NCBI GenBank assembly: GCA_004369045.1 | Contig: ML213517.1 | Span: 6,757-70,756 of the forward strand | Source: Heliocybe sulcata | Taxonomy: Eukaryota > Basidiomycota > Agaricomycetes > Gloeophyllales > Gloeophyllaceae | Reading direction: 5' to 3' | Length of the DNA: 64,000 nucleotides | In this document: positions 11,652-24,300 of the stretch, piece by piece | How positions within the stretch are numbered: the stretch's first letter is position 1 | How the letters are laid out: each line of letters starts with the position of its first letter | Translations under genes and position numbers: made by a program | The notes under the pieces: generated by a model | The model's database searches: none | Told to the model about the DNA's origin: nothing | What the model saw: only the letters and a program-made list of their open reading frames with translations

Positions 11652-12889
11652 ATGCCTAGTGTCGCAGCCGAGACTGTCCGCGAGTTCGACGCCACGTCGG
11701 ACGCTATTGACAATGGTAGGTGGAGATGCGATTTTGGCAATCGGAGAGGCTGTCATAGCTGACCATCTATCTTGCAGTGAACGTCCTCAAAGGCCAGGCT
11801 TGGAACTGCGAATCGGAGTTCGACGCATCAAAAGACAAGACGCAGTTCCGTCAGTACGAAGAGGCCTGCGATCGCGTCAAGAACTTCTACAAAGAACAGC
11901 ATGGTACGCCGTCATATGTGGCACATGCCCTGGCGTCGTGTATGCTGACTTTATGCCAGAGAAACAAACCGTAGACTTTAATATCAAAGCCCGTGTCGAC
12001 TACAAAAGCAAGAAGCGTGCTCGGATGGGAATCTGGCAAGCAATGGAGATGCTCAACACGCTTGTCGACGAGTCAGACCCTGATGTGCGTCATGCGTTCC
12101 CCTTCCTAACTTGCCCTAAGTTTCATTTGCCTAGACCGAGCTCTCCCAAATTGAGCATCTCCTCCAGACTGCCGAGGCCATCCGGCGCGACGGCAAGCCC
12201 GACTGGATGCAGATCACCGGTCTCGTCCATGACCTTGGCAAGCTGCTATTCCTCTTCGGTTCAGAGGGACAGTGGGACGTCGTTGGGGTGCGTATGAATC
12301 CCGTGTTCTTGCTACTTACAACTCACATGTGCGGCCTTCTGAATCCAGGATACCTTCGTCGTCGGCTGCAAGTTCTCGGACAAAGCCATCTACCCCGACA
12401 CCTTCGCTGCAAATCCAGATGCGGTTGACCCCATCTACAGCTCCGAGTACGGGATCTACCAGCCTCATTGTGGCCTCGAAAACGTGATGCTGTCCTGGGG
12501 ACATGATGAGGTGCGGCTTCCTTATCTACAGTTTCCATGTCTTTCACTAACGCTAATTGCAGTATCTGTACCACGTCCTCAAGGACCAGAGCACTCTCCC
12601 CGAAGAGGCATTAGCCATGATCCGTTATCATAGCTTCTACCCGTGCGCATCCCGTCTTCCATAACACATGCCACAGACATCTGACCTTGGTCCGCGTATC
12701 AGATGGCACCGTGAAGGCGCCTACAACCACCTTATGAATGACAAGGACGTGAAGCACCTGGAGGCAGTCAAGGCGTTCAATCCGTACGATCTTTACAGTA
12801 AGAGCGACGAGCGCTGTGATCCGGAGAAACTGCGACCGTACTATGAAGAGCTCATCGCCAAGTTCTTCCCGGCCGAGCTTGACTGGTAG
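11652..12889 (+). CDS. MIOX: Inositol oxygenase (myo-inositol to D-glucuronate)
   Basis: Seven exons: 11652-11715, 11778-11903, 11960-12084, 12135-12287, 12349-12510, 12563-12642 and 12703-12889. They sum in frame to 298 residues, the usual length of the family. MIOX is a di-iron enzyme that cleaves myo-inositol with O2 to give D-glucuronate in the cytosol. The known metal ligands can be matched: IEHLLQTAE (His), GLVHDLGK (His-Asp pair), [11 protein letters not shown] (His), RYHSFYPWH (His) and FNPYDLYSK (Asp). All introns are short GT-AG. The ATG at 11652 was chosen because [12 protein letters not shown] leads directly into the first donor and no other in-frame ATG fits. The next gene, convergent and 225 bp away, is an aldo-keto reductase that could act on the product. 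Confidence 0.95.
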
Positions 12890-13114
12890 AAGGCCTACCT
12901 CCGTATCCGTTCCGAGACTATGCTCTCCTAGTTATCTTACTTAGTTATAGTCCCGTGCTATTCTCTCGTCCTCGCTGTCCTGTAACAAATATAATGTAGT
13001 CTTGTAGAGCATAGACTCCGCCCATCCAGGATCTCACAGCCTACTCTTAGACTTCCTATGGATTCTACAGATACAGTCTCACTTACAAAATAATGATACA
13101 TCTCTTTATCCTAC

Positions 13115-14325
13115 TCACGGCCAGTTGTCGAAGCCTAAGTCGACACCCCACGGAGGGGCGATAAATCGCTTCTGCTTGCCGCCAGGAGCGACAGCGTCAA
13201 GCTTCGTGATGTCCTCATTTGTCAACTTCGACGCGGCAGCGAGAGCGCCGGTGAAGTTGGACTTGATACGCGCGGCAGTAACGGACTTGGGAAGTGCAAC
13301 GATGTCCTTCGCGACTTGGAAACTGTCAGTGCTGGGTCCACCTAGCGACAACGATTATCGCTTACTCAGATAACCCAAAAGGATATCTGCAGGCTGCAGT
13401 CCATATTTCTGCGCATACTGGGTAACATCATCGTCCTTAAGCATCGGACTATTCGTCGAACCAAGTGGGGAGTAAGCCTGGGGCAAGATTCCCTTGCTCT
13501 TCAGGTAGTCCATCAGCTTGTGCTGCGGGTTCCAAAGGTGAATCTCGAGCTGGTTGACCGCAGGTACGATCTCGGCCGTGGGCAACATCTCCTCCAGCTT
13601 CTTCTCGGAGAAGTTGGAGACACCGATGGCCTTGACCTTGCCTTTCTTGTAGACGGCCTCCATCTGCTTCCAGGTGTCCTTAATGCTCCATTCCCAATCA
13701 ATATCGCGAGTGCCATCGGGGAGTTTGGGGAAGACAGGGTCGTTGCCGTTAGGATTGAGAGGGACGGGCCAATGAACCAGGTAGACTAGTTGTTAATTGT
13801 ATAGCTGAAGATTCCGTTGAAATATCAGGGTAAAATGAGACTTACGATCGAGGTAGTCAACTCCGAGATTAGCCAAGGTTTGGTCGAGGCACTCCTCGAC
13901 TTTTCGGTGGTACGTGCACCATAGTTTGCTCGTTATCTGACTCGCACGATAGATGTAAATGACGGCACCACATTAATAGATTGAGCTTTGTTACTCACGA
14001 AGATATCCGACCTGGGAACACCAGACGCCCTGATCCCGGCACCGACTTCCTTCTCGTTCCCGTACGCCCTGTGAGAACTCTAAGTTGAGCATCAAGTACC
14101 TCCTTTGTCAGCTTTATTGCTTACCAAGCGCAGTCAATGTGTCTGTATCCAACCTCCTTCAAGGCGTACTCTACGGCATCCTTCACCTCACCAGGCTTAG
14201 ACTGCCAAGTCCCTATGATCTGATATTTGACACCAATATTGACGCATCGTTATGAATTTGCACTCACCGAGACCAACAGCGGGGATGGTTGCGCCAGTGT
14301 TTAGCTTGAAGTTGGGGCAAGCCAT
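13115..14325 (-). CDS. Aldo-keto reductase (Gcy1/glucuronate-reductase type)
   Basis: Multi-exon gene on the minus strand starting [11 protein letters not shown] at 14325 (an upstream in-frame ATG exists at 14412 but adds non-family sequence). It stops at 13115 after [11 protein letters not shown] signs in order are [38 protein letters not shown] (catalytic Asp and Tyr), ITSKLW (Lys) and YLVHWP (His). These make up the full Asp-Tyr-Lys-His tetrad. [28 protein letters not shown] and [15 protein letters not shown] (NADP site) follow. Several GT-AG introns interrupt it, for example after the Gly of VGLG and inside CAW. Substrate is not readable from sequence. Beside MIOX, D-glucuronate or L-glyceraldehyde are attractive guesses. 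Confidence 0.9.
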
Positions 14326-16736
14326 ATCGACGAAGTGCGGGGACCTTCTCCTCGACTCGCGTATATATGCTATCTCCGGGTAACCGGCCCGGGAGGGCGG
14401 CCCGAACACCATCTTGATAGAGGCTCCTCACATCGCATTAGGTGTTATATTTGAAGCTTATAAAATGATTAATACCCTCAGAATTCGAAAGTCCTGTGCC
14501 ACAGTAATTCAGCATACTACCTGAGAGGTCCGCTCCTACCTGTACTGACCAACTGTCTCGCATCTGGAATTTTCCTGATTTCTAGACCGAGGTTCAATGC
14601 GACAACGGAGGATAACTGTAGATACAGTCATTTCTGCTGGCATTACTCAATACCTCGTGAGTTGTTTGTTTCGCGCACCGGTCGATACAAGGATTTCTAC
14701 AGATAACGGTACTGTCAGCCCGTACTTCATGCCAGTAAGCAACAGGTATACACATCTCCCGCTCCGAGAACGGTACCACCCCTCTGTAATCAGACGGAAG
14801 CCGGACATTGTTACGGAAAGCTACCTCAACTTCCAGTCCAACTGATTTGCACAGGTAGCGAGGGTCTCGAGATAGAATGGCACGCTTTGGCAAGCTCTTC
14901 AATGCACTCCATCATCCGGTTAAAGTCATAATCTCCCCTTAAAGCGGACTGATTCGATTTCGGACATATATAAAGTACCTACCACCAGTGTCCGGTTCCA
15001 GGAGTCGCTGCTAGAAGCTATTCGGCTCTGCTCCGTACTCGAGAAAAATCGCTTGGAGGGCAACGGCAGAGTCAAGATATAGGCGTAAGAGTCGAAGAAG
15101 CCTTGCCACCCAAGCTGATGCTGGCCTACATATCTCCGATAGAAAATTCAGCATATGCAGATACGAGGATTTAGGCTTCGTAGACGGCCCAATCGGAACA
15201 CTCGAGGATGGCAGTTCTGAGACCTTTGGCCCGAATACTTCCCAGAAGAATCATCGACAGGCAAAGCAGCAAGAGGAGGCGCATGGAAGTTGACTATGGG
15301 ATCTTTGTCGAAGCGAACTCCTAGAGCCCACAGGTTAGATAAGACAATCTATTCGGGAGACCTGCCATCTGCGTCAAGCTGCAGGACGGGCAAGTCCACG
15401 AGCCAACATTAACGGTTGAGCCTGTCTAGGAACGTGGGATGAGACATGTTGCGAAGTGGGCCACAGCCTCTCCGATGAAGAGAGGTCATGCTCGGCATTC
15501 CCGCTGAAATGAATGTCATGTTTGATGGAGAAATCTGGAATTGCCCGTCGTTGGCTGTAGCGTCAAGTGCAGTGGTGGCAAGTACTTGGATACGCATCAA
15601 ATTCGGTGGCGCCAGCGTCGAAGCCAAAACTATGGATAACCTTCAACAGAAACCTTGGCAATGACCTTGAAATCCCTCGCCGGCTTTTGATCCGCTTCGG
15701 TCGGAAAGTCACGTAGATCAACGAGAAGATCCGTGAAACGAGAGCTGGACCTATCAAAAGAAGCCACCAGTCGGTCGGCTACAAGGGCGGGATGGTACGG
15801 GCCACCTGTTACATATGCGACAACTCGTGAGAAACAACCACTGCCTTACGTTCGTTTTGAGTTCTCGAGAGCATGAATTTCGGCGAGCTCAAAGACGTCG
15901 ATCAGCAGCTCTTCGGAGAGGTCGGACGGTTTCATACGGGCTAGTTCAGGTCGAGGATGCCTTCCAGGTCCACCCGCTTGGTGGCAACTCGGTATTCTTG
16001 TGAAGTTTCACTATGTCTTGGAAGAGTTGTCTCCATCCATGAACCAGCTGCGTTGTGATTTGGGGATTGGAGGGCAGCTAGAGGTCATTTGTATATGCGC
16101 GATGTATCACAGACGAGACTCTACCGACAGCCATTACTATAAGTCACACGATGCTCAGGCGTTCAAGCTTCAAGTCCACATACCTTCGTATGCCATTCAG
16201 GTGTCCAGTGTGGATTGTACTCAACGCGATATATCGGTAGCATGAGCCTGTTATCGCCCTCCCTCGCAGGATGATGCGAACACACTCAGGGCTCTGGAAG
16301 CATGTTCGTCAGTATACAAGTCTCTGCATCTTATCTTTAGGCCCGCGTCGCGAATACCTTTCTGGCACAGAAGTGAAGATCAGGGGAAAAGAAAGGATGA
16401 ACGGCGGTAGTTTCCCTAAAGGATTCCCACATGCCCTCTTTGGTCAATCCTTTCTGATTTCATCCTATAACGTAGGACATTGCGCATTGCTCGAGGACCG
16501 CCACGTACGACGACGGAGTGCTGGCAGTGCTGAGGTGAGTATTTTGGATGCGATTGACAGCGAGTGTGATGAACTGAGGCGACTTTCGCAGCATGTTAAT
16601 TGGTATTCGTTTCGCAGTCTCTCTTTAGCCTTACGGCACACTCTTTTGAAGGTGGGTAACCCGTTATCAACCTGTCAGAATGTGCGCATCGACGTCTGTC
16701 ATCAGGATACCTCCTAATACTCGGTCGGTGCCCGGA
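14326..16736. other. Gene-poor stretch
   Basis: About 2.4 kb between the reductase and the large disordered-protein gene. A TATATAAAG occurs near 14968 without a recognisable gene behind it. The only protein-like signal is the possible F-box remnant described separately (about 15560-15935, minus). Confidence 0.5.
15563..15935 (-). pseudogene. Possible F-box protein remnant
   Basis: Minus-strand reading from the ATG at 15935 gives MKPSDLSEELLIDVFELAEI, which resembles the start of fungal F-box domains (LPPELLxEIFxLA). Downstream minus-strand pieces such as RFTDLLVDLRDFPTEADQ and IHSFGFDAGATEFDAY are protein-like but sit in different frames, without clean splice sites linking them. I cannot build a gene. 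It may be a decayed or recently broken F-box gene or chance. Confidence 0.25.
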
Positions 16737-19700
16737 ATGTCTTCCAGGACGCACTCGGGGGCCCCTCGGTCACGGCTTACCCGTTTCAGTCTCGGACGCG
16801 GGCTAAAAGGCGGAGACGCGAATAATGTACATGAAGAGGAGCGAGACCCCGACTACATTCCATATAATGGGCCATACGAGCCGCCACCCGAGCCGCCAGA
16901 ACGCGACCGCGATAGTTGGGGATACCCCGTAGATGGACATGGCGACGAGGGAATAGGTGGCGATCGGGATTACTACGAGAGGTACGCAAACGAAGACAGG
17001 AAGGACGGACATGGAGTGCGGTTCTCCAATGAGGGGACTATCGAGAGCGGTGAGCGAGACACCCTTCAAACCTCATGTGTAACCTAACTCTCCACAGATC
17101 TACCGCGCAAGAGCATTGGTGGGTCATCGCAGCGTCACGGAGCGCGAAGTATGCACCAGCGTCCGCCCATACCCTCCTACACCAACCGGGACGGCACTGG
17201 CGGCGTTGGCGAGTCGCCCCGGCCTGCGCGCACATCGGTCGTTGACCCCTACTCGTTGAACGAGTCGAACAACCGTATGAGCTTCGCGAGCTTCTTCACG
17301 TTTGGCCAGGGATCGCGCAGAACACTCCGACACAGCGCATCAACAGATTTCCCTCAAGGCAAGCGGGGGAGGCGAGTCACTCAGGCGGAGGAAGAGTATC
17401 AACCGCATTACGTTGCGCTTGAACCCGCATCGCAACTACGCCCCCAACTGGTGACGCAGAACCTGTCTCCCCGTGGACCGCAACCCAAGAAAGCTTTGTT
17501 TCCCTTGGACACCCTCTCCCCTCTTTCTCTGGGCGAATATCACCCTTTCCCGGAGCCCCAATCTCCCTCGAGACACCCGTACGCGCTTGCAGGGACCAGC
17601 GTCGCGCAACCCTTCGCTTTGCCACGCAGCGCTCCGCCAGTTTCACCTTCCGCCGTACCTTATAACCCCCCTAAGCTCATGTCCTTTGGTCGCCGCGAAG
17701 TCCCCGGCATCAAGCTCTCAATCTCAGACCAGGGTGAACGGACGAAGGTGCCTACATACCTGAAACGTTCCCCTCGTGGTTCCCTTCTCACATCCATCTC
17801 TACGCCCAACCTCCGCGGAGTCGCGCGGGGCGAACAGCTAACGCCGGAAGGGCGGCATGCGTCACCCGTACCCAAAGGCAAGGACAGGTGGCTGTCACCC
17901 GAAACATGGTGCGACGCGCTCCTCTTTCCTCGACCACGCTTTAAGGTCCGCGACTCTGACCCCGAGGAGATTGAGGAAGCAAAGGCGAAGTGGTGGGGCC
18001 GCCGCGTTGTCAGTCCTCCTGGCAGCCCCGTCTGGCCCTCACCAGCGAAGGAGCGCGACGAGCCTCCCCTGAGCGCGGTTAGTGAGAAAGGGCCGTTCGC
18101 TATTGTTACTGGGAGCATGAAGGGCAAGGAATCTGTCACTCGGCTGCCGAAGTCGCGTTCTGCAGCGGATCTGTTGTCCGAGGGTGGTGCGTGGCGGCAG
18201 GGGAGACAGAGAGGTGATACTGTCACCTCCGCGTCGAGCAACCAGCGGATAGGGCAGTCTACGAGGATGGAGGACGGTGCGAATGCTCCGCCTGATACTG
18301 CTCGCGCCGAACCCCCAGCCGGTGGAAGTACACTGCGGCCCCCTCGTCCGAAGAGTTTCGCTCAGGACGATCTTGCTTTGCCCAGTCCCATACCATCTTT
18401 GACGAAGTGAGTGATATCTATTGCTGGGTTCCCTCTCTTTCTCATAATCCTTATAGGGTGCTTGCGGATGGGGAGCAGCTGGATAAGGACCGCAAGGCCT
18501 GGCAAGAGCAAGCAACAAAGTCTTTCCAGAATAAAAGGACACGATCTGTCTCTCGCAATCGTGCAAAGTCCTTAACATCCGGTCACCCACGGGTTCGCCG
18601 GAAGGATTTCGGCGGGGAGGTCCAGAGCAAGCTCGACTTGCTCGCTGCTCGCACCCTTCTGGGCAGCCAAGCAGCTCCGGCACCCTCTGTTCACGTTCCC
18701 ACGACCTCCAGCAACTTGACCAGCTCGAGCGGAGTCGGCACCACTTCCTGGAAAACTACCACGGCAACTTCCCATGCTCGCACTCACTCGCACTCACATT
18801 CGCACTCGCACTCGCTTTCGCAAACTTCCCATGACAAGCGTGGTCACTCACGCAATGAGAGCTGGGGTAAGTCAGCTCTGAAGGCTGCGAAGAGCGCCGC
18901 GGCGTTATGTGGTATTGATTCATCTGACAACCTAGTTACTCCGGTTGCTGAGCGTCCTACGGGTCCTCTGGATGACGTTGACGGGACTCGGATAGTGCAG
19001 TTTGGCGAGACTACTAACTCCGCTGGAGAGCGGGTTATTGTCGTGGGCCCAGCTGCGAATGGTGGAGTCTTCTCCCCTGCATCTGCTGCTCTCGCCATAG
19101 TTAGCGCAGAGGGAGGGAGGGCTGAACCTATCGGTGTGCCAGCGTCGTCGCCCACTCCTTCAGGCTTAAGTGTGCCAGCTTCGAATGTTGGCATCGCTCT
19201 CTCCTCCCCTCCGCCCTCCGATGATCATTCAAAGGGGCAAGAGCCGATTAGATTCCCGGCTCACCCGTATGCTTTGTACGGTAATCCCAATAGCAGGCCA
19301 GAACCTGAAACAGCACATCCCGTACCTCCTAAGGCTGACTACGCTGGACCTCACCTATCGTCGCCCCAAGTGGCGTTCCCGCTTCCTCTGGCGGATGTTA
19401 GCGATGTCGCTATCCGTCATCGACTACCGCCGCACGTGATCGTGCATCCTTATGCGCAGGGATCATATCCTTATCCTGTGGCACCACCTGAACCGGGCAG
19501 CAGACCTCATAATGCTCACTTGCCATCAGGCAAGATGGACGGATTGATCTCAGAGGAACGGAATGGCCTATTATCTGACAAGGCAATAGACTCCGCACGG
19601 TTCTACCGTACCGGAGATCTCAGGCATGCCTACGCTAATAAGCATCAGAGCAGCGGCTCAGTGCTGGGGATTGGGGAAGCTTTGAGCTATACTTTGAGAA

Positions 19701-21050
19701 GGAGGGGCAGCAGAGACAGTGGCTTAGGTACCAGCGAAGGCCATGGGCTCTTCGCGTCACGGGATTTGGAGGAAGACAGACTAGAGATTCTGCGTAATCA
19801 CGCGGGTCTTGGTGTTGCCGGGTCTTCAGAGCAACTTGTCAGCATTCCGTCCTCAGGGCCAAAAGGGAATAGGCCACCATTCCTCCAGCGTCCTACCCAC
19901 TCCTCGGAGCCTTTGTCGAACCACACGGTGGCTTCCTCTCCTCTCGAGTCTCACTATAATCGCGACCCCTCTTTCCCGAACGTGCCCGAGATTCCCCGTC
20001 GGTCCTCGCCCGAGGTCATGTCCCTGGCCTCTTCTGTGCAATACTCACCCCCTGGGTTCGGCGGATCGGATGACTTGGAACGCTACCGCGATCTTTTCTA
20101 CAGGCCCTCCCCTAACGAAACGAGCAGGACACCATCAAGCGAAAAATTAAAGGAGGTCCTGGCGCGCGACCCCAGCGGCACTGCGCCGGTGGATGGCCAT
20201 ATATCGCCTAGAGCTAGAACAGGCAGTGGCTTCACTACTCTCGCTCGTCAACTAAGCCAAGAATTGGAAGCACTCAAGGACGATGCCGACTCTAGACGAC
20301 CCAAAAGCTATGAGAGCTCGCCTATGTGGAGTAGCCAAGTGGGCGGGCTCAAAGCACCGCGCCCGCTTTATAGTACGTTTGAATCTGGTCACCAGCGCGA
20401 AAATGGTCTCGGTTCTATTGATCATTCTCCTCATATGACGACGTTGCCTCTTCGTCTTCCGAGTGACAGGGGTAACTCGTCCACGCTGGAACCGTCCATG
20501 AACATACCTGAAGACGTAGAGTCATCGCGTGCTTCATCCATTCTGGAAGGCGACAGCAATGGTGAGTTTTGCTTATCCTACTCGAGAGCTTGTTCTCATA
20601 TGCAATAAAGAGCTGTTTCGTCTCGGTGTTGTTGAGGCAAACCTCACGCCGCCTGCAGTGTCCTCGGATCACAGGATGTCGGCTCACCTGTCGTTGATCG
20701 CTGGCAATCCAGGAGAGCCTCGTGAGGAGCTCACTGTTACGCGCCACGATGAGCCTGGCGGAAGGGTTGTTTCTCAATCCAGTCTAGCAATACCCAACTC
20801 CACCGTCACTCGTTCCAGCTACATGACCTCCACTACTAGCACATCTCGGATGTCCGGGTTGTCCGACTTCCCCTCTCCACCTGCTCTGCAGGTGACCCCT
20901 GGACACATGTCCATTATCCATTCCTACTTCAATGATACACCTCAGCAACAAGAGGAAGACCCATTCACCGCTGCTGCCTCGGGTCATCTGCGCCCTCAGC
21001 CTCTCCGACAAGCTAGCAACACCACCTTCGGTCGATCTGACGGACCTTAG
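16737..21050 (+). CDS. Large Ser/Pro-rich disordered protein, function unknown
   Basis: Four exons: 16737-17049, 17098-18406, 18457-20561 and 20611-21050. They sum in frame to 1388 residues (MSSRTHSGAPRSRLTRFS to NTTFGRSDGP). An in-frame ATG at 16680 would add 19 residues. I recognise no catalytic domain. The sequence is rich in Ser, Pro, Arg and Gly, with many short basic-Ser patches (KRTRSVSRNRAKS). A His-Ser repeat (ARTHSHSHSHSHSLSQ) comes from CACTCG-type hexamers at about 18780-18822. A more ordered stretch begins WLSPETWCDALLFPRPRFKV at about residue 380, and ADGEQLDKDRKAWQEQATKS at about 541 may be a short conserved helix. Proteins of this kind in basidiomycetes are often signalling or cortex scaffolds, but that is only analogy. 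It is convergent with SMC1, 276 bp away. Part of it (18371-18752) is copied at 29453. Confidence 0.85.
18371..18752 (+). repeat. Source copy of a 382-bp duplicated gene fragment
   Basis: This block, from the end of exon 2 through intron 2 (18407-18456) into exon 3, occurs again without gaps at 29453-29834. I count 8 differences, so about 97.9% identity. Confidence 0.95.
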
Positions 21051-21326
21051 ATTCGCGTATTCATCAACCTTCGTCTACGGTATCCTACATTCTTGTGCAT
21101 CATGCCTTACTACTTGATTATGTCGTTATTTATGCCATTTGACGTTTTTGGATTTCTTCGTGCTGTATAATGCGTACACGGTCAGTCTTGTCGCTCGCTA
21201 CCCTCTGTAAATCCTACCAGTCCAGAGAATCGTACACATCAGCACACCGCGATTACAAATTACACTGGTATAACGTTAAGACACGCGAGCAAGTCCGACA
21301 ACCGCAACATCCTATACTCTCAGTCC

Positions 21327-24300
21327 TCAGTCGTCATACTGAGTTAGCTGTGAGCATTGCGTCAGCACCAAACGCAGTAAATAGCACAGCTGCGAAAACT
21401 CACGTCTAACGTCAGAGTACGAGAACTGTTGACGTCCTGGTCTCGGTAAATCCCAACCAAAGAATGGCCTCGTTCATAGAGCGATCCCTTGAGACTGATC
21501 ACTATAAACTGGAACGTATCCGACGCATGTGAACGAATATAGTTGGCAATTTTGGCTACATTGGTATTGTCGAGCGCGGCATCCACTTCGTCGAGGACAA
21601 AGAAGGGAGAAGGTTGGTAACTGGGAAGCCATGTTAGGCTTCATACACACCATGACGTTACAGGGTACGTTACCTATGGATCGCGAAGAGCAAAGCCAGA
21701 GCAGCGACAGTCTTTTCACCTCCAGACAATTGTTCCATGTCTCGGAAACGCTTCATGGGAGGCATAGCATGATACTTGACGCCCCCGACGTAGGGCTCCT
21801 TCAAGAACGAGTTGAGGAAACTACAGAAGACCTGGCTCCCCGACACGCACCTCGCTGTCTTCCAGACTGAGATATGCTACGCCACCCATGGGCGCCGCCT
21901 TGCCCTTTGTCAGGTCTTTGTAGACTTGATCGATACGTTCCAAGATGTGATTGTATGCTCTGTTGAAGAGGTCGCACCTGAGGGCTAGTCAATGAGAAAT
22001 TCTTTCGTTACACCGCACTGCAACACACCGTCGCTTCTTCACGTCATTGAATTGATCGCGGGCGTTCTTGGACTCTTTGCGCGACTTCTCAGCTTCCTTC
22101 TCAGTCTCAACTAGTTTAGATTCTACGTCCTCCAGCCTACAAAGAGTTAGTAATCAGCGAACCAATACAAGGAGAGACGGACCTGTCGACAGCTTTGAGG
22201 TTGGGAGCCATGCGTTCTATCTCTTCACTAAATTTCGAGATTGCATCTTCCAGTTCTGCCCCTTTCTCAGATGATCCATCCTACAGTGGCTGTCAGTGGG
22301 ATGTGGACCACCGGAAGTCTATGGGTCATACCTCTCGTTCATCGTCATCCAGCATATGGAAACCAACCTCGAGACCATAGTCAGGCACCCGCTTTGGCTG
22401 TTCGGATCCACCCTCCTCTTCGTCGATGTCCATGGCAACACCGTCTCTCAGGCTCTTGCAGCGGCATCAGCAGTAGGTGGATATGCACCATAGAAAGCAC
22501 TCACTTCTTCCATGGCAACATTCTTCAGGTTCCCCTGCTGTAAGGGCAAGCCGACATTTTCCAGACGGCATTTGCGATAGATACCCGAGCGCTCCAGACC
22601 CAGCTTCTCAATCTCGTCATTCTGAAAGATTCAATCTGGTCAACGCCAAGTTTCGACAGGCTGGAATCGACTTACATGAGATGCAATCTCCTTCAATGCA
22701 TGCTCCAAGACTTTGCTAGCCTTTGATGCAGTCTTTTTCACCTGGTCAACAAGCTTGGTCTTCTCCTCCAATGCCTTGTTCGACTCTTGAAGCTCTTCCT
22801 GAAGTGAAGCAATACTAGCCTCTGCTTCACTGAGCGCCTCTTGAGTAGCGGCCTTTGTCTGTTCAAGTTTGACCAAGTTAGCTTCCTCATTCTGTATGGT
22901 AGCGCTGAGTGTCGCCAATCTGTCTCTGGTCCCTCTCAACTGCTCTTCTTCGAACTTGGCCCTGTGCAAGACCCTATTAATCTACTGGGCCAGAGTTGCA
23001 AGTTCTAGCTCACTGATGATCAAGTCTGATTATTTGCGCTTCATACCGTGACCTTGACTGTTTCCCTTCCTCGTCGAGCTTAAGTTGCCGCTCCTCATAC
23101 TCTCTAATGCTGGTGACGCCAATCTTGCGACAGAAAGAGCGGAAGATGCTTTCTTCGGCTCCATCCACGACCGTCGTTAGTTCTGTGATCTTCTCATCCA
23201 AAGTATCGTGCTGTTTCTGAGTCTGTAGGCGGAGGTTATCAGTCAGTGCCAAGTTACAGGAAAAGCTACAGCATACCCTGGTCAACTCAGGAACCGCCTT
23301 CTTCAACTCTTGCGTGACGTGCTTCAGCTCATCTTTGATACCGTTCAACCGCACCTTACAAGCGCTCTAGAGGGTAGCAGACAAATAAGCAGGTGACAAT
23401 ACCAGAAAAGATACAGACACACCAGGTCGTCCTTTGCAACGGTCAGGGTATTCTCCAACCGCGAAATCTCGGAGATAAGGTTATCATCAGATTTGCCGCG
23501 CGGTTTGGACTTGGCCAGATCGCGCAACTGGGACAGCAGGGAATCACGGACACGATGTAAGCCTACCAGAGGTTGTCAGCATAGGAGCGAATGCAGGTAG
23601 TAAACTCAGTACCTTGCAAATCTTTCTCCTCCCACTTCTTACTAGCCCCATGTGTGCTCCTTCCGCCAGTGATCAACCCACTCTTATGTATAATAGTCCC
23701 CTCCAATGTGACCGCTGGACCAACCACGCTCAGCACATCACTCTGCCATCAGTCACATGTTCCCGACCTTTGACCTCCTGCCCCTTATCATAACACACAT
23801 ACCTCGCCACATCCATCGTATCACAAACCAGCGCGTTCCCGCATGCATGATGGATTGCTCGCTCGACGGCAGGCTCATACTCAATTACATCGATCGCCAA
23901 CCTGGCACCCTTGCTCGCGAAGGAGCGAAACTTGTCGTTCACGGGCTTGACTTGGATCGTGTCCAGCGGGATGAAAGTCGCTTGGCCCGCGCGTTGGTTG
24001 CGCATGTACTGAGTACATTGTCGTCGCCAATGAGAAAAAATGAGCAAAGAAGATGGATAAGGAATACCTCGATGCAGTCTATGGCAGTCTTCTCCTCGTC
24101 GACGACGACCGCGTCGATGTTTCTCCCCAAAATCACCGATACGGCGCTCTCATACTTCCTCGCGGATGGTTTACAAAGATCCACAACTCGTCCACGCACA
24201 CCTACAAGGCATATTCAGCAACCTTCGGTAGCTCATGCGTATTCCACGCACCAGGGAATATCCTTTGCAACCCTGCCAGCATCTCCTTCAGTTTCAGCTC

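Noticed and set aside
18780-18822. Minisatellite or CRISPR-like array (CACTCG repeats)
   Set aside because: Short in-frame hexamer run encoding His-Ser inside an exon, with no spacers.
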